From positions 1 to 6,950 of the forward strand of contig JAILDS010000214.1 in the NCBI GenBank assembly GCA_024689165.1: DNA of 6,950 nt, written 5' to 3'. Within the stretch, counting starts at the first letter, position 1; every line of letters starts with the position of its first letter. The position numbers and the translations under genes were made by a program. Source of the stretch: Clostridia bacterium (GTDB lineage: Bacteria; Bacillota; Clostridia; Oscillospirales; Acutalibacteraceae). Of the stretch, positions 5,475-6,950 are shown piece by piece. The notes below the pieces were generated by a model. It was not told where the DNA came from and ran no database searches. It saw nothing but the letters and a program-made list of their open reading frames with translations.

Positions 5475-6746
5475 ATGGCTGATTTCATTGATTATCTTGA
5501 CTGGCGCGGCGACCTCGGTTTCGATTCGGCCGCTTTCAATGACGTTGACAGTCTTATCCTGTCCGATCTGTCATATATTCCGTTCGGCAGCATCGTCAGC
5601 CCTTCGTCGCAGGGCGTTTCTCTTGCGCAAGCGGGTGAAGCGTTTCTTGCGGAGCACCCTGTCGATGAGAAAAAGGAACGCAACAACGTGCCCGCGCTGC
5701 TTGAAAAAGCGATAAAAACCAAACGGTTTTCTCAACTGATCCTGTCCGACAGCATCAATATATTCGACGCCGAAAACGCAACGCAGTTTTCTTGCATCGC
5801 CTTCACCCTGCCGAACAACAGGGTCTATATCGCTTTCCGGGGCACCGACGGAACGCTTGTCGGCTGGAAAGAAGACTTCAACATGAGCTTCATGGACGTT
5901 ACGCCGTCGCAGATCTACGCCGCGAGATATATCGACGAGCACTTTTTCGCTTCAGACAAGCGGCTGCTTCTCGGCGGGCACTCAAAAGGCGGAAATCTTG
6001 CCGTCTATGCCGCCATGAACTGCAGCTCGGTCGTCAAAAACAGGATCGAACACGTCTGGAGCCTTGACGGACCCGGCTTCAGGCACGAAGTCGTCACCTC
6101 GCCCGCGTATATCGAAACGGCTGAAAAATGTACTCTCATCGTGCCGGAACGCACCGTGTTCGGTCTGATCCTCGAAACGGACATGCCGACGAAAGTCATC
6201 AAAAGCAGCGAGGTCTCGATATTGCAGCACGACCCGTTTTCATGGCAGGTCTCGGGCGGCAGCTTCGTCGAGACCGAAGATATCGCCTGGCGCAGCAAGT
6301 TCTGGGACAGGGCTATGTCCACCTGGATAGACACCTTTGATCCCGACCAGCGCAAGGAGTTCTTCGACGCTTTCTTCGACATTATAAGCGCGCCGAACGC
6401 CGATACCGTCGCGGGGCTTTACAAGAGCAAGCTTGCGACTATCAACTTTGCGAGAAAAGCCTTCAAACAGCTCCCGGAAGAAAACCAGGCGACGCTCAAA
6501 AGCGTTTTTGCCTACGTCGCGGGCACCGGAAAAGACTTCCTCGGAACGGCCCTTCCTCGCCTGCTGAGAGACAAGAACGAGACGGACCGGCCGGAAAACA
6601 TCGAGATCCGCCCGAAAACCGAAAAGCCGCCCAAGTCCGAGAAGAAAGAAAAACCGCCGAAGCAGGAAAAGAAAGACAAAACCGAAAAACCCGAAAAAGC
6701 GAAAAAACAGCGTAAACCGGTCGAGGATACCGAAAAACCGGCATGA
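5475..6746 (+). CDS. DUF2974 / Mbeg1-like alpha/beta hydrolase with lysine-rich C-terminal tail (423 aa)
   Basis: Lipase/esterase-like serine hydrolase of the DUF2974 (Mbeg1-like) family, common in Firmicutes and of unknown physiological substrate. The N-terminus shows the family pattern (MADFIDYLDWRGDL, then LILSDLSYIPF). FRGTD (121-125) follows a predicted strand, as the lipase oxyanion-loop region does. The nucleophile elbow is GHSKGG with S170, followed by LDGPGF (197-202, D198) and a likely catalytic His at H252 (QHDPFSW). There is no signal peptide or clear membrane helix, so it is probably cytoplasmic. Residues about 378-423 are a disordered, strongly basic Lys/Glu/Pro tail with repeated EK(P)PK-type units, beyond the usual domain. 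It could bind nucleic acid, membrane lipids or a partner. Divergent from the nuclease gene and expressed from its own promoter. The catalytic Asp is not certain. Confidence 0.88.
   Translation: MADFIDYLDWRGDLGFDSAAFNDVDSLILSDLSYIPFGSIVSPSSQGVSLAQAGEAFLAEHPVDEKKERNNVPALLEKAIKTKRFSQLILSDSINIFDAENATQFSCIAFTLPNNRVYIAFRGTDGTLVGWKEDFNMSFMDVTPSQIYAARYIDEHFFASDKRLLLGGHSKGGNLAVYAAMNCSSVVKNRIEHVWSLDGPGFRHEVVTSPAYIETAEKCTLIVPERTVFGLILETDMPTKVIKSSEVSILQHDPFSWQVSGGSFVETEDIAWRSKFWDRAMSTWIDTFDPDQRKEFFDAFFDIISAPNADTVAGLYKSKLATINFARKAFKQLPEENQATLKSVFAYVAGTGKDFLGTALPRLLRDKNETDRPENIEIRPKTEKPPKSEKKEKPPKQEKKDKTEKPEKAKKQRKPVEDTEKPA
6612..6743 (+). repeat. A-rich low-complexity segment coding the Lys/Glu/Pro tail
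   Basis: Degenerate short repeats encode about 44 residues dominated by Lys, Glu and Pro (units such as TEKPPKSEKK, KEKPPKQEKK and KTEKPEKAKK). This is compositionally unlike the rest of the gene. The repeats are imperfect at DNA level, so they look like an old expansion kept for charge rather than recent slippage. Confidence 0.8.
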
Positions 6747-6786
6747 CCGTATGTTTTATTCCCTGTTATTGTCGCACAACGTCGTT

Positions 6787-6792
6787 TATAAT
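6787..6792 (+). promoter_or_regulatory. Possible -10 box TATAAT before the oxidoreductase gene
   Basis: Perfect TATAAT within the 77-base gap after the DUF2974 gene. No good -35 is found: CTGTTA with an 18-base spacer matches only three positions, and TTGTCG (6769-6774) is too close at 12 bases. A local promoter is plausible, but read-through from the upstream gene is equally possible because no terminator hairpin is seen in the gap. Confidence 0.4.
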
Positions 6793-6811
6793 TCAAGAAT
6801 AATAATACTTT

Positions 6812-6817
6812 AAGGAG
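6812..6817 (+). promoter_or_regulatory. Ribosome binding site AAGGAG for the oxidoreductase gene
   Basis: AAGGAG lies 6 bases upstream of the ATG at 6824, which fixes that start. Confidence 0.85.
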
Positions 6818-6823
6818 TAAAAA

Positions 6824-6950
6824 ATGGAAAAAATCATCGTTGCCGGAGCCGGACACGGCGGACTTGTCGCCGCCGCTCACTTTGCCAAAGCGGGATATGA
6901 CGTCACGGTATATGAAAAAAACGCACGTGAAGATCTCGGTTACGACTGGC
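6824..6950 (+). CDS. FAD/NAD(P)-dependent oxidoreductase, N-terminus only
   Basis: The first 42 codons of a gene that runs off the window. The protein begins MEKIIVAGAGHGG, a beta strand and the Rossmann dinucleotide motif G-x-G-x-x-G (G8, G10, G13). It continues through the helix to VTVYEK, where E31 sits at the end of the second strand, as expected for binding the adenosine ribose of FAD. This is the usual N-terminus of FAD-dependent oxidoreductases such as the phytoene-desaturase, amine-oxidase or geranylgeranyl-reductase groups. Too little is present to choose among these or name a substrate. The start is supported by AAGGAG 6 bases upstream. It follows the DUF2974 gene in the same direction with a 77-base gap, so co-transcription is possible. 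Confidence 0.85.
   Translation, partial: MEKIIVAGAGHGGLVAAAHFAKAGYDVTVYEKNAREDLGYDW

Noticed and set aside
6731..6823. Possible terminator after the DUF2974 gene
   Set aside because: No stable GC stem followed by a T run was found; short matches such as TTGT-CGC-ACAA (6769-6779) are too weak.
1..6950. Mobile element, CRISPR array, phage or toxin-antitoxin system
   Set aside because: No transposase or integrase, regularly spaced repeats, attachment-site duplications or small paired genes were seen on either strand. The secreted nuclease has a signal peptide and dockerin and lacks an immunity gene, so it does not read as a bacteriocin or defence system.

Overview
The window looks like a chromosomal segment from an uncultured, probably gut-associated Clostridia-type Firmicute. 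The base composition is moderately GC-rich by eye. The evidence is strong AAGGAGG-type ribosome binding sites, sigma-A-like promoters, a type I dockerin, a Firmicutes-type secreted nuclease and a DUF2974/Mbeg1-like hydrolase. Genus cannot be assigned from this sequence. No mobile element, CRISPR array, RNA gene or recognisable defence system was seen.

Layout. Positions 1-5331 are read on the minus strand. From upstream to downstream these are: a secreted dockerin/nuclease/zinc-ribbon protein (4279-5331, TTG start); an alkaline-phosphatase-superfamily phosphodiesterase with a LamG-like C-terminal domain (2682-4223); a GH78 alpha-L-rhamnosidase-like protein (478-2685); and a GNAT acetyltransferase cut by the window start (1-481). 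The last three form a tight operon: both junctions are 4-base start/stop overlaps (ATGA). The operon has its own promoter, TTGACA-17-TATATT, whose -35 box overlaps the stop codon of the nuclease gene. The spacer and -35 also hold an inverted repeat, GACAAA-N8-TTTGTC, which is a good operator candidate.

From 5475 onward the strand is plus: a DUF2974/Mbeg1-like alpha/beta hydrolase with a lysine-rich tail (5475-6746), then the start of a FAD/NAD-binding oxidoreductase (6824 to the window end). The nuclease and the hydrolase are divergent across a 143-base region (5332-5474). This region has a good plus-strand promoter (TTTACA-17-TATATT with extended -10) and a weaker minus-strand candidate.

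How the genes may work together. The phosphodiesterase-LamG and rhamnosidase proteins both lack signal peptides and are translationally coupled. This suggests intracellular breakdown of an imported, rhamnose-containing oligosaccharide that may carry a phosphate or sulfate ester. The nuclease is exported and probably degrades extracellular DNA or RNA. Its dockerin implies docking to a cohesin encoded elsewhere. Substrates are inferred, not shown by the sequence.
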